A DNA stretch of 64,000 bases, from positions 31,393,525 through 31,457,524 of the forward strand of contig JANJXV010000010.1 of NCBI GenBank assembly GCA_024803745.1, given 5' to 3'. This DNA is from Megascapheus bottae (lineage: Eukaryota > Chordata > Mammalia > Rodentia > Geomyidae). Positions 31,179-42,019 of the stretch are shown here, piece by piece; within the stretch, counting starts at the first letter, position 1, and every line of letters begins with the position of its first letter. The position numbers and the translations under genes were made by a program. Under the pieces are notes generated by a model. The model was not told the origin of the DNA, searched no databases, and saw only the letters and a list, made by a program, of their open reading frames with translations.

Positions 31179-31238
31179 CTGTGTGTGTGCGCACGCGCAC
31201 GCGTGCGTGAGTGTGCATGTGTGTACGTGCACGTGCAC
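31179..31238. repeat. Alternating purine-pyrimidine tract with CpG cluster
   Basis: GT repeats pass into gtgcgcacgcgcacgcgtgc and on to gtgtgtacgtgcacgtgcac. The strict purine-pyrimidine alternation with many CG steps is the classic Z-DNA-forming type. The CpG density is far above the surrounding sequence. Confidence 0.85.
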
Positions 31239-31630
31239 TTTATGGAGTAAGTAGTCTGTTCTTCCCACACTGAGTCAGTCCATGGGGATTCCAGAAAGTC
31301 AATTCTTTATGGCGTGGCCTGAGAGATGTGACCAAAGGTAGCATGTGCACTTGGTTCTGTGGCTCATGAGAGGAAGTGCTCATCAAACACAGCCCTGTGC
31401 ATACATGGGGGCAGGCATCCAGGGACTGCTTTCTGATTATCACTCTCAGTCATGAAAATGTTGACTTTTCTAGATTGGACTTAGAATGGTCTTACCTCTG
31501 AGATGAAAAGCGAATATTAGGTGTTTTTCTGCCAGATTTTCCTTGATTTAAAAATCTGAATTTCATTTTCTCCCCTGACCTCTAGCTACAGCAAGGTGCA
31601 GAATGCCACTGCCTGGAACCACTGAGATAA
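31239..31630. other. Single-copy sequence, nothing recognised
   Basis: No element recognised. Confidence 0.4.
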
Positions 31631-31639
31631 TGACTGGGC

Positions 31640-31815
31640 AATTCCCTTCCCCTTTCTTCCTTTTTCCTTCCCTCCCCTCCCCTCCCCTTCACCCCTTCTC
31701 TCCTCTTCATCTTCCCTTTCTTTTCCTCTCCGCTTTCCTCTTGTCCTTTTTCTCTCATTTTCACTCCTCCCATTTATTCTTTTCTCCTTTCCTCACACTT
31801 CCATTCTCTTTCATT
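31640..31815. repeat. C/T-rich low-complexity tract
   Basis: About 170 bases, overwhelmingly pyrimidine on the plus strand, imperfect. Open frames on both strands here are compositional. Confidence 0.85.
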
Positions 31816-31821
31816 TTTGTT

Positions 31822-31920
31822 GGTGGGACAAGGTTTCTCTTTAGCTCAGGATAGTCTCTAGCACATTCTGCTTTCGCCTATTCCACCTAGGGTTATGATT
31901 ATTGGTGTGTACCAACCATA
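31822..31920 (-). mobile_element. B1-like monomer relic
   Basis: The plus strand reads ggacaaggtttctctttagctcaggatagtctctagcacattctgctttcgcctattccacctagggttatgattattggtgtgtacc, a reverse diverged B1. Confidence 0.65.
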
Positions 31921-32049
31921 CTTAACTGGCCAGCAAGTTTTTTAGTTCCTTCCTGTGACAGCCCTCATCCCCACAGAAGGCAAGCCACTTGGTTTCCTTG
32001 GCTGTAATGTGAAGTTGATGCCTTTCCTGGGCACCTCACAGAGTAGGGT

Positions 32050-32240
32050 CTAGTAATAATCTTAAAAAGTAGATAAAACATATTGGGTTCTTACTATTTT
32101 GGGGCACTCTGTGAAAGGCTGTGAATGTTTTACCTCATCTTCTCTTTACACTGAAGTAAAAATTTTGATTATCTTCATTTCCCGGGTGATGACACTTCTC
32201 AAAGAAGTAACCGGCCCAAGATTACTAAGGCTAAAAATAG
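32050..32240 (-). repeat. MIR-like relic
   Basis: Reverse MIR order: 'gggttcttactattttggggcac', 'acctcatcttctctttaca', 'gattatcttcatttcccgggtgatgac', 'caaagaagtaaccggcccaag'. Confidence 0.65.
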
Positions 32241-33030
32241 ATAAAATATGAAACACAAAGACATTTTTTATTCCAAAAATTAAATGAGAGAAGGCATTTC
32301 AAACAGCACTGCCAAAGTTTCATATGAGATTAATACTATTTCCAGAATTATCTTGTAGAACCACATTTACCTACCTTTATCTTCTTGACCCTTTTGCAGA
32401 TCACAATTGAATTTAGGGTTTCTTTAGACTTTTAAGTTACTTTTCCAGGTAGTGTAGGGCCAGGGACATCTTTGGCTGCAGGATATTGGAGATAGGGTTA
32501 GATTTGCGTTTTTGACATTATATTTTCTACGTCGGTGGTGTTGGTCTGAACCTTTACTAGAGGGAAATGTTTTCCCTCAGATACTTTGGTGAAAAAGGAT
32601 CCAAAATGTCTTCACTAGGAAATGCAGCCACGTTGTAACTAAGATCAAATGTCAGGAATGCTACCTCCCACAGATTTCCAGTGGCTATTTTTGTCCTTCC
32701 TGAATAAGATTCCCCCACCCCCACCCGCATGACCCTCTCAGATTTGAGCCTTACTGCCTCCTTTGGAAAATGCTGCTTGAGTCTAATCTCTGACTCAAGT
32801 AATTACTATGCTGATTTGGAAGCCTTTAAGAGCTATTTGACTAGTTTCAGCATCATGAATACTTTATTTCATTTCTAAACTGCTCTTCAATGCCCATTTC
32901 TATTGGTGCCTTTAATTCTATTCCTCCCTGCTCCACCCCGCTCATCAATGGAAGAAGAGGGGGAAGCTCAGCTTCAGGTTTTTCTGCCTACTTCCTTTTT
33001 CATTTCAGAGGTCAGTTGTTGTTGTTGTTG
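32241..33030. other. Single-copy sequence, nothing recognised
   Basis: About 790 bases, apparently repeat-free. Ends in a short (GTT)n run at 33013-33030. Confidence 0.4.
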
Positions 33031-33222
33031 GTTTTTTTTGCCAGTCCTGGGCCATGAACTCAGGGCCTGAGCACTGTCCTTGGGCTTTCTCAAGGCTAGA
33101 GCTTTACCACTTGAGCCACAGCACCACCCCGGTTTTTTTCTATGTATGTGGTGCCAAGGAATTGAACCCTGGTCCTTGTGCATGCTAGGCAAGCACTCTA
33201 CTGGTAGGCTAAACTCCCGGCC
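33031..33222 (-). mobile_element. ID-like dimeric SINE (full length)
   Basis: Complete reverse element. Flanking repeats cag(a/g)ggtca are imperfect. Confidence 0.93.
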
Positions 33223-33579
33223 CTCAGGGGTCAATATTATTCATCCTTTCTTTGGTGTGTGACTGATTCCATCTGAGAACATCTCTGTGTTATTCAAGTT
33301 TATCCAATTTGTAAACAGAAATTACTGTTTTTTATTCCCCCTCCCCTAGACTACATTTTTATAGACTGTCCCAAAACTGCTAGCATGGTTTTCTATTCAG
33401 CATTTGTAGTCAAACATATGCTCCTGTTTCTTCTTTTAGCTTTCTGACTTCCATAGTCCATTTGTTTTCATACCCATCTCCATAGGACTCTTAGCAGCTC
33501 TGCACCCTCATCATTTCTCTTCTAACAGTCATCAGTTCTTCCTTCTCCTTTTCTTTCTTCTCCCATTTTGTTTTGCTTT

Positions 33580-33690
33580 TACGTAGTCTTGCTATTGAAG
33601 TCCAGACTAGTGTTGAGCTCATGATCTTCCTGCCTCTGACTTCTAAATGCTGGGATTACCGTCTTGTACCATCACGCCTGGCTCCTTTCC
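33580..33690 (-). mobile_element. B1-type monomer
   Basis: The plus strand reads cgtagtcttgctattgaagtccagactagtgttgagctcatgatcttcctgcctctgacttctaaatgctgggattaccgtcttgtaccatcacgcc, reverse B1 with the conserved core. Confidence 0.8.
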
Positions 33691-34215
33691 TTTCCTTCTT
33701 TGACCTGATATATTTACTTTTCACACAAAAATTAGAAAGGACTGGCAGTGAACGTGCAGCAGAATTAAGTAAGAAAAGCTATCCAACTGACAGCATTACT
33801 TTTTCTCTAATCAATAATTCATTTTTAACCAGAGTGCTTGAGGAACTTGAGACTTGGCCTTAAATAGTTCTTCACAAACAAAAGAAAATGAGCAGAAGTC
33901 TAAAACAAAATATAAATTGGGACATGGACCAAACAAAATGAAAACATCTCACAGAGTGATGAAGACTGTGTAAACTTATTTAGGATTCAATATGATTGTT
34001 CTTGCAAGATGCAAGGCATGGCTCATATTTGTTTTGAAATGTATCTGTATTACATAAACAAGAAACCATGGCTTTTGACTTGTCCTTGCATAAATGGAAG
34101 TACCCTAAAATTTTACATAATTTGAATCTTGAACTTCATTGGAAATTGATGCCAAAAAAGGGGGAAAAAGTCTTTAGCGCAGCAAAAAAAAAATTCCCAG
34201 CAAAAAAGACTGCTA
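33691..34215. other. Single-copy sequence, nothing recognised
   Basis: AT-rich. No element recognised. Confidence 0.4.
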
Positions 34216-34216
34216 C

Positions 34217-34219
34217 CCA

Positions 34220-34275
<56 letters not shown>
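34217..34275. repeat. (TATC)n tetranucleotide microsatellite
   Basis: About 14 perfect TATC units, followed by irregular ttcctacctacc. Confidence 0.97.
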
Positions 34276-34661
34276 ATCTTCCTACCTACCAATCTATACC
34301 AGGTTAAGTATATTTTCCTGTGCAGAAATTTGCCAAGATCAGGAATTTCAAAACTCTTAACCAGCCCATGAAGTAGAATGACGCACACTTTTCCACCTCC
34401 TCCACAAACTGCATCTTTTGTTTTGAATCAGGTCTACCGTACATCTCCCATGCATTTATTTTATTCTTGTTTGATTTGTAGGGGCTCATGGTTAGCCATT
34501 TCCCAGTGAGCCTTAGCTTAACTGTCATGCTCTGAGTCATGATAGCTGAGGTTGGTCTCATTTCTGGAGCCAGGAAGCACTGAGATACCTTCCTGTTCAA
34601 GCCTATCTCCATAGGACCAAACCTTCCCTGCCAGTGTTGGCTGTGAGTTTCATTCCTTTCA

Positions 34662-34663
<2 letters not shown>
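34276..34663. other. Single-copy sequence
   Basis: Open for a long stretch on the minus strand, including the AC repeat that follows. No recognised similarity. Confidence 0.35.

Positions 34664-34702
<39 letters not shown>
34664..34702. repeat. (AC)n microsatellite
   Basis: About 19 AC units. Confidence 0.97.
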
Positions 34703-34703
<1 letters not shown>

Positions 34704-35450
34704 CATATTCTATTTCTTTTTTTGTTGAGCATCCTATAGTCTAAAAATTTGTAATATACCAAAACACATGACCTTTTTTTTAACATTAACATGATAGGAC
34801 AATGGAAAATTCCACACCCCATCTCATATAATGGTTCACATTCAAACATAGGCACAGTAAAAAAAATAATACAATATTGGAAAAAATGACATCCAGATTA
34901 TATGTGTACGGTGTCTATAACACATCATTTGTACAGTTCAAAATCCAAACAATCTGAAGTCAGAAGCACTTCAGATAAAGTGATATTCAGCTTATCTTCA
35001 GAAGGCTTTGTCAGGTACTGGGCAAATTTCCTCACTCCGTTTCTCCCTCTGTCCATGCAGCAGCTCTCTTTTTGTACCTGCTGATTAAGGGCTCATGTAC
35101 ATAGTTCGATTTATATAAAATGTCTGCTAGGAAATAGCACTGTCATTTTATAATGAATTTAAAAGTTATTTTTCTGTACAGACAATAGACAACCAGAGCT
35201 TGAAGTTTTGAAAACATCTAAAATTTGACAACAGAACCTAAATGGGAATGGCATGTAGAAAAAACGAGGAAGAAAGACACAGCTTGGATTTAACTGTACC
35301 CCTCTTCCCAGAGTTCTATATTATTGTTGTTTGTAGGGTGCAAACCTCCTCCATCCCCAGCTGTCTGGTTTTGGGGTTTGCCTTGAGGGCCAGGCAGTTA
35401 CTAAGCAGGCAATCTACTACTTGAGCTTTATTAACTCCTAGGCATTTATG
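34703..35450. other. Single-copy sequence, nothing recognised
   Basis: AT-rich, repeat-free by eye. Confidence 0.4.
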
Positions 35451-35454
35451 TCTT

Positions 35455-35565
35455 TAGATAATTTTTCAGATAAGGTCTCATGTTTTATCCATGAACCAGC
35501 CTCAGACAGACCACCATCCTCCCATCTATGTCTCCAGTATAGCTGGGATGAACAGTAGAAGCCAT
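35455..35565 (-). mobile_element. Possible B1-like relic
   Basis: 'gataaggtctcatgttttatccatgaaccagcctcagacagaccaccatcctcccatctatgtctccagtatagctgggatgaacag' follows the reverse B1 order, but very diverged. Confidence 0.45.
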
Positions 35566-36487
35566 ATTACCCTGCTCCTGTCCTATAGTTTGAAAGAGAT
35601 GCAACCTCCTCTTTGTAGTGTGGAGTCCACCCTAAGGCGATCTTCATCAGCAAAATTCAAGTCCTTTCTAAAAACACATGCAGACTAATTTTCCCAGCAC
35701 GGGAGGAGATTAATTAATTGGGCTTCCAACGGCATTTCTGACTTCAAGGATGAAAGTTCTTTAATTATGTCCTTTTGAAAAAGTATTTGCTAAGACCAGG
35801 TTCCCATTTATGACAAGATTTGAAAGGCTCAAAAGCAATATTCTCTTATTGATGACCATAAGACTGGCAGCACAGTCTACTTGAGCAAAATAAAAATGGT
35901 TAATTAAATATTGTGGTAGAGACACTGAGGTAGTTGGAAACCATTTCCTCCTACTGCATGTGTGCCCAGAGTTCTTCAAGTGTGCACACTTACTCACACC
36001 AATTACTCCAGTATTGCTCCTCTTCGTTGTCAGTGGATGATGTACCAGGCATCTGTTTTCCCATCCCATTCTTACCATGCAGTTAAGAATTCAGACTGAA
36101 GGAGATGACAGATTTTTTTTTCTCATAGGGAGAAAAGAATTTTAAGTTAAAATGATAAATTATAAGTTTTAAGTAATTTTTACTGTGAATGTCATAGTTC
36201 TGACAATGGATGACTTATTTTTTGCAAATACTTGCATTTTGAGCCATATTCTTCATGAGCATCTTTATGTCTAGAAATTATTTTAGGAAAAAGAAAGATA
36301 ATTTGTCATTAAGTTTTGTTTTCATGGACATCTGTTCTTGATCAAATGGGTATTCTATATATATGGATAGGTGTTATCACTTTGGTCTTGACTTTTTGCT
36401 TTTTTGTATCTTGATTTGGTGTTGGTTCTGCAGATCCTAATGATAATTGAAACCAAATTTTATCCCATTTATTTGTTGTCTATTTAG
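35566..36487. other. Single-copy sequence, nothing recognised
   Basis: AT-rich. Ends in the polypyrimidine tract of the segment that follows. Confidence 0.4.
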
Positions 36488-36529
36488 AGTCCACAAAGAA
36501 AACAGCCCTGTTACAGCAAGATAAAGATG
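36488..36529 (+). other. Exon-like segment, 42 bp, phase 1-1
   Basis: A long pyrimidine-rich tract ending tttgttgtctatttag (36487) precedes it. AAGATG|GTAAGTCT follows (GT at 36530). The two splice matches are among the best in the window and only 42 bases apart. With one base of the first codon upstream, the frame is open and reads STKKTALLQQDKD. Frame 0 is also open; the third frame has a stop. Repeat-free context. Size and symmetry fit a small cassette exon. I do not recognise the peptide. Confidence 0.27.
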
Positions 36530-37058
36530 GTAAGTCTATATAGTATTTAATTCCCCTCCTACTGTCTCCACAGTTATATACAGTAACATTCATTCCAGTA
36601 ACAGATGCCTTTTCAAAGTCCAATTTGAGAAAGGAATCTATTCTTCTGAAATATAAAAGCAATCAGAAACATCAATAGCTCATATTTTCTCACCTCGATG
36701 TCATTTAGAAATGATTGAACACATATTGTGGCGATTGAGTTTGTTTGATTTCTTTCCTACCCAGGACCTGCTGTCAGTCATTACTGGTTTTTTTTGGTCT
36801 TATTTGGCATCATTCGATGGCCTAGCACAAGGGAAGTTTATAACAAAAATAAAGCTACAGTCTTTTTTTGTTTGCCTCAACCATAGTTTCTATCTTATTT
36901 TATTTTGAAAATTATCTTTAGTTGTACAAAGGGGCTCCAATTCAACATGTCAGTTTATGATTTTCACCAATGCCACTCTTTTCATCAAGCTTATCCCAAC
37001 CCCTCCCATCTCCACAAGTCCTTTTAACATCTGTACATTGAATAGTATAACAATTTAC

Positions 37059-37060
<2 letters not shown>
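36530..37060. other. Single-copy sequence, nothing recognised
   Basis: AT-rich. No other element seen before the CT repeat. Confidence 0.4.

Positions 37061-37061
<1 letters not shown>

Positions 37062-37133
<72 letters not shown>
37062..37133. repeat. (CT)n microsatellite
   Basis: About 35 perfect CT units. Confidence 0.97.
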
Positions 37134-37136
<3 letters not shown>

Positions 37137-37185
37137 ATTCATTTGCCTCTCTTCCCTTGACTTCTTCCTCAACACATAAAATCTT

Positions 37186-38632
37186 TTATTTATTTTTTAT
37201 TGTCAGGGTAATGTATGGAGAGGTTACGGTTACATTTGCCAGATAGGTGCACTACTTCTCATATATTGATACCCCTTCTCATGTTTTTTGGTTTTGGTTT
37301 GCCAGTCCTGGGCTTGAGCTCAGGGCCTGAGCACTGTCCTTGAACTTTCTCAAGGCTAGAGCTCTACCACTTGAGCCTCAGCACCACTTCCAGCTTTTTT
37401 CTATGTATGTGGTACCCAGGAATCAAACCTGGGTCTTTGTGCATGCTAGGCAAGCACTCTAGCACTAGGCCAAACTCCCGACCCCCCCCTTCTCATATTT
37501 TTGTCCCCATTTCCCTCCTCCCATCCCTTCCCAATCACCTTGTTTTCTCCCCTTCCCTATTCTATTTCAAATAAACAAATAAATGTGTATACTATATGCC
37601 AGGTAACGAAATCAGATACAATAACCATTAAGAAATTAACCAAAGGGCAACAAAAGAGAAGAGAAATAACGTAGCACATTAAGAACAACAATCACACAAG
37701 ACAAAGCTCTTGTTTTCATATCACAGAGATCCTTTCAGTTAGCCTCATCCTATATATGATCTTAGGTTTGAGGTATTGTAATCTGCTAGGAGAGTCCTAG
37801 AGGTGTACTAATTATTACAAATGAGGGAAACCATGGAGTCTATGTTCCTTTGGGTCCAGCTTACTTCACTTACTATGATTTTTTTTTCTGAGTCTTTCCA
37901 TTTCCTTACCAATGGGACGATGTCGTTCTTTCTGATGGCTACATAGAATTCCATTGTGTATAAATACCACATCTTCTTGATCCAATCATCTACTGACGGG
38001 CATCTAGGTTGGTTCCATGTCTTTGCTATGGTAAATAGTGCTGCAATGAACATTGTTGTGCTAGTGGATTTAGTATGTTTCTGGATGTTTGGATAAATGC
38101 CAAGGAGTGGAATTGCTGGGTCACAGGGGAGCTCTATGTTTAGTCTTTTGAGGAACCACCATACTGCTTTCTGTAGTGGTTGAATGAGTTTACACTCCTA
38201 CCAACAGTGTAGTAGTGATCCCTCCTGGCCACATCCCCACCAGCATCTGTTATTATTAGATACCTGATCATGGCCATTCTAACTGGAGTGAGGTGGAAAC
38301 TCAGAGTTGTTTTGATTTACATTTCTTTTGTGGCCAGAGATGTTGAGCATTTCTTCATGTGTCTTTAGGACATTCTTATTTCCTCCTTCATAGAAGTTTC
38401 TAAGTCTTTAGCACATCTTATAATGGGATGGTTGTCTCTTCGAAGATTAGTTTTGGAGACATTCAGTTTTTTAGATGTAGATATATTTTAGATATGAGGT
38501 CTTTGTCTGTTATGTGGCTGGAAGATCTCCAACTCTGTCGGCTTTCTATTTAACTTGCTAATTATGTCCTTTGCCATACAGAAGCTCTGCAGTTAATGCA
38601 GTCCCATTTGTCCAAACTTTCTTTAATTTGTT
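37186..38632 (-). mobile_element. 5'-truncated L1, longest copy in window
   Basis: Reverse element of about 1.4 kb, including a nested SINE. The 3' UTR lies at about 37195-37800 and the C-terminal part of ORF2 at about 37808-38632. An uninterrupted reverse frame at 37808-38053 encodes the ORF2 C-terminal motif WIKKMWYLYTMEFYVAI after MFIAALFTIAKTWNQP. Upstream coding sequence is shifted and broken. Imperfect 15-bp target duplications, aacacataaaatctt (37171-37185) and aacacatgcaatctt (38633-38647), flank it. It cannot mobilise: the 5' end, ORF1 and the endonuclease domain are absent. Confidence 0.92.
37283..37485 (-). mobile_element. ID-like dimeric SINE nested in the L1
   Basis: Complete reverse element in the L1 3' UTR. 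Perfect 11-bp target duplication ccccttctcat (37272-37282, 37486-37496). Confidence 0.95.
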
Positions 38633-38647
38633 AACACATGCAATCTT

Positions 38648-39230
38648 AAGAAGATGTTTGTGTTATTTAGATTGTAAAAATGAGTTTGGGATTACACATG
38701 ATGGAGTAAGACATTAACACAATAAAAATGGATGATCCTAGACAGTGGATTATGGCACGGGAACATTCTTGGGTGGAATTTTAACTTTTTCAGAAAGTCT
38801 CAGAGTATGATACTGGAGGCCTTAGCCATAACAAAAAATATATATTCATGGCTGTTCTGAATGAATCATAATTTTGCCTAAGGCCATAATCCTGCATTCT
38901 AGAATAACCCAAATGTCATTCGTCCAACATTAACCTTCAAGAGGAATTAAATTTCTATAGTCAAAGCTGAAGATTCATAAACATTTTTTTCAGATTCTTT
39001 CTCCCCATCACCAGGAGTACTTTGCAACCTCAGGCCCAGCAAGAGTCATCTTCCTTGGACCTAAAGTCTGGACAACATTTGACTCTCTCTGGAATCCCCA
39101 GTAACAGATTTGAGGAAGGGCTCACATAATTTCTTCAGAAAGCTGCAAGTGAGCTATTTCACAGCTAGAGTTTTAGTCCTTAGCCTATAATTTTACAGAC
39201 CTACTTTCTTGAGCCTAAGGCCTGAAGTTC
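38648..39230. other. Single-copy sequence, nothing recognised
   Basis: No element recognised. The part around 39000-39170 is slightly GC-richer. Confidence 0.4.
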
Positions 39231-39234
39231 AAAA

Positions 39235-39420
39235 GACCAGAACCTCAAGATGGACACTGGTGATTCAAGCCTGTAAGTCCGGAGGCTGAGATCTGATGAT
39301 TGTGATTTGAAGTCAGCCAGGAAGGGAAGTCTAAGCTTATCTCCAGTAACCTACCCCTCAAAAAAGCTGGAAGTGGTGCTGTACTCAAGGGGTAGCCGTG
39401 TTAGCCACTGAGCAACCTTT
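39235..39420 (+). mobile_element. B1-ID composite SINE, partial
   Basis: B1 head and core (aagatggacactggtgattcaagcctgtaagtccggaggctgagatctgatgattg..), linker (ccagtaacctacccctc) and the first half of the body (ctggaagtggtgctgtactcaaggggtag). The 3' half is missing. Confidence 0.75.
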
Positions 39421-39574
39421 AGGTTAATTAAAAGATGACTCGCATTTCATTTCAGCAAAATCCTGCCTGTAATGTGCCATGACAAATTCAGTTTGACCAT
39501 GTAAAGTCAAGAATTCTCCCACACAATGTATGTGATGAGTTTATGAAACCATGGTCCAACCCCAATAAGAACCC

Positions 39575-39690
39575 TAAACAAAAAAACAAGAAAAGAAAAA
39601 GCTGGAAGCAGTGCTGTGCTGAAGTGGTAAAGCCCTATCCTTAAACCAAAGAAGCGAAGGGACAATTAACAAGGCTCTGATTTCATACTT
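39575..39690 (+). mobile_element. ID-like body fragment
   Basis: An A-rich lead, then 'gctggaagcagtgctgtgctgaagtggtaaagccctatcc' and 'gaagcgaagggacaatt': body only, diverged. Confidence 0.6.
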
Positions 39691-39719
39691 TAGAACCAGA
39701 ATACTCCACACATACACAT

Positions 39720-39752
39720 ACCATACACACACACTCATATGTGCACGCGTGT

Positions 39753-39788
<36 letters not shown>
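39720..39788. repeat. AC-rich microsatellite
   Basis: Irregular cacacac..gcacgcgtgtgt, then about 16 AC units from 39756. The acgcgtgtg part gives a short inverted repeat. Confidence 0.92.
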
Positions 39789-39790
<2 letters not shown>

Positions 39791-39895
39791 GACAGAAACT
39801 TAGAACTTAGAATATCAAGTAGCAAGGAGTTGAGATGGTTGTCAAATTTACCTTGTTTTACTTTTAATTTAAAATATATTCCAAAAATATCTTTT

Positions 39896-40105
39896 TTTTT
39901 TGTGGGTCATGGGGCTTCAGCTCAAAGGTACCGCGCTACCCTTGAGCCAAGCCCCACTTCCCATTTCCTCATTTTCTAGGGGTTAATTGGAGATAAGAGT
40001 CTTAGGGGTTTTTTTGTGTCGAACCTTTTTTGTGTTGAACCTTGATCCTCACATCTCAGCCTGCTGAGTAGCTAGGATTACAGTGGTGAGGCACCATGCC
40101 TGCCT
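39896..40105 (-). mobile_element. B1-ID composite SINE with target duplication
   Basis: Reverse body (shortened), linker (ggggttaattggagataagag) and B1 head (gagtagctaggattacagtggtgaggcacc). Perfect 15-bp duplication ccaaaaatatctttt (39881-39895, 40106-40120), so the composite family has itself been retrotransposed. A small internal repeat (gtgt(c/t)gaacctt) lies at about 40015-40042. Confidence 0.93.
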
Positions 40106-40120
40106 CCAAAAATATCTTTT

Positions 40121-40195
40121 GGAGGAGGCGAAAAAGTAGGAGGAGGAGGAAGAGGAGGAAAGGAGAAAAGAAAGAAGAAAAGAAAACGAATAACT
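40121..40195. repeat. GA-rich low-complexity tract
   Basis: Gaggagg/gaaaag-type purine-rich stretch. Confidence 0.8.
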
Positions 40196-40315
40196 TCAAA
40201 TTTCATGGCCCAAGAATAATAACTGTGAGTTTGAGCTTTTATCTAGCTCCAGGCAGTCTCTATTTATGTCACTAAGAGAAACTTTGTTTCTTTTTGTTGA
40301 TTTCTCTATATTAAG

Positions 40316-40515
40316 GGACACCCACCAATACCAACACTCCTAGGATTTTATAGGACCTTGCTTGAGTTATGGGGAGGAGAATTGTTATCATATTGGCTAC
40401 TTTGGGAGAGGAACCTGCAACAAACCTTTTCCATTCCTATGTCTCTTTATTTTCTGGACTGTGCTCTACCAAGATTATATGTTTCACTTGCTGTCAGTCT
40501 TGCAGGATCTCAGTG
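40316..40515 (+). other. Exon-like segment, 200 bp
   Basis: A T-rich tract (tttgtttctttttgttgatttctctatattaag) ends at 40315, although A at position -3 weakens the acceptor. CTCAGTG|GTAAGTTT follows, with GT at 40516. Phase 0 is open over all 66 codons, starting GHPPIPTLLGFYRTLLELW; a second frame is open from 40362. The peptide is Leu/Trp/Tyr-rich and unrecognised. Length is a point in favour, the weak acceptor a point against. Confidence 0.18.
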
Positions 40516-40520
40516 GTAAG

Positions 40521-41435
40521 TTTATAGAAAGCTTATGGGTGGCCAAGACGTTAAATTATGGCTGATTAGGAGTTCAAATTCAGGAAATCTACTTACCCAC
40601 CAATGTAAGATACAGTGTGTCAGTTTTTTTATTGACCAGCCTTGCCAGCTCTGAAGTTAAGTCTTCTGTACCTTCCTCTTCTGGTTACCTCTAATGGGTT
40701 TAGACCTTAGCAAGAAAGAATTCCAGTTTATTCCCTGAACACTCAACTTTTACAGCTCTTAATCTCACCTTCTGATATTTTCAATAGCTGGAGCTAAAGA
40801 TCATATGCATTTAGGGCTAAAATAAGTGTACCTGCCTGTCTTTTTCTTGGAAATGGCATCTGTTTACACCTTATGATGCTGAGAGGTTTGCTTTGTTATT
40901 GGTAAGGGAGAAGAGTTTGAATTGATGGGGAGAGTAGAAAAGTTAGTGTGAATAATGTAGTGTCTTATCCCTGCCCAAGCCTTTTTTTTATTTTTATTGA
41001 ATTTAAACTTTTATAGTTAGAGGAATGAGGGCCAGAAATCACAGAACTGTTTGAGAGGCTGCCAGTGTCTGGGAAAAGCAGAACTGCTCTGGGGCTTAGT
41101 GACAAAGTATGGTACAGGATTGGAAAGGGAGTCATTTTTCCCACCTCTGAAACAAACCCAGTAGTATTTTGGCTCTTTAAAGATTGGAAGCCAATTGTTG
41201 GCTTAGATGACAAGGTTCTGATTGTAAGCAGTGGTGACCCTTCATTCAGAGGATGGGGACAGGTGAGAGGAGGAGAAGGGAGGAGGCAGGGCTGCCCTAC
41301 TGCAGGCCTGTAGAACACACTTCTTTGGGGGCTTGAGAAAATTACTGAGGACTATTTTGAAATGACTTAGTTTCTAGGAGTTATTCTGGCTGGAGTCTGA
41401 GTTATGCCTTTCATTCATTTATCTAAGAAACATCA
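40521..41435. other. Single-copy sequence, nothing recognised
   Basis: Open frames on both strands at 40965-41318 overlap each other, in a moderately GC-rich stretch. No splice pair supports either. No repeat recognised. Confidence 0.35.
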
Positions 41436-41439
41436 ACGT

Positions 41440-41570
41440 GAGATATGGAGGGGTATCCTGTAATCCCAGTCCTTGGGAGACCAAGGCAGGAGGATCTGTA
41501 GCTGGTCAGTTTAAATGACATAGCGTTGGAGACCAGCCTGGGATACATAGATACAGTATTTATCAACTGC
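41440..41570 (+). mobile_element. B1-like monomer
   Basis: Forward B1 order: gtatcctgtaatcccagtccttgggagaccaaggcaggaggatctg..gagaccagcctgggatacatag. Confidence 0.85.
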
Positions 41571-41858
41571 CAAAACATTATTTTTGGCTTTAAGAGTCTC
41601 GAGGCGAACATTGCAGACAAAGTTGTCCTTTTCAAGCAATGTCAACTCTAATGGTAGAAATCAGGAGACAACTTTGATTCTTCTTATTTTTTTAATCTGG
41701 TAATGTCTGAGACATCTGTGTTATTGCATATAGTACATATATACATATATTCACATATACATATACAGATATATGTATCCATTTAAAGATCATTTCCACA
41801 AATACATTATAGATTTTAATTAATTTATAAAGTTCTTATAGTTAACTGCAAAATGAGA
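41571..41858. other. AT-rich sequence with TA/CA-rich stretch
   Basis: A degenerate tacatatatacatatattcacatatac run lies at about 41730-41780. Otherwise nothing recognised. Confidence 0.4.
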
Positions 41859-41869
41859 GCACTGTTTTC

Positions 41870-42008
41870 TTTTTCTATTTTTGTCAGTCATGGGGCTTGA
41901 ACTTAGGGCCTGGGCATGGTCCCTCGCTCAAATCTAGTACTCTACCACTTGAGCTGCAGCACTACTTCTGGCTTTTTTGTGTATGTGATATTGAGGTACC
42001 AAACCCAA
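41870..42008 (-). mobile_element. ID-like SINE, 5'-truncated
   Basis: Reverse body and linker plus the start of the head. gcact(g/a)ttttc flanks both sides (41859-41869, 42009-42019). Confidence 0.82.
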
Positions 42009-42019
42009 GCACTATTTTC

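Noticed and set aside
34304..34855. 183-codon reverse frame
   Set aside because: Includes the AC repeat (poly Cys-Val), flanks are AT-rich unique DNA, and no acceptor/donor pair or recognisable domain is present.
37808..38053. Reverse open frame with clear protein similarity
   Set aside because: It is the C-terminus of L1 ORF2 in a truncated element, not a host gene.
40965..41318. Overlapping open frames of about 80-117 codons on opposite strands
   Set aside because: No similarity recognised, no splice sites and no start context; mutual overlap suggests base composition.
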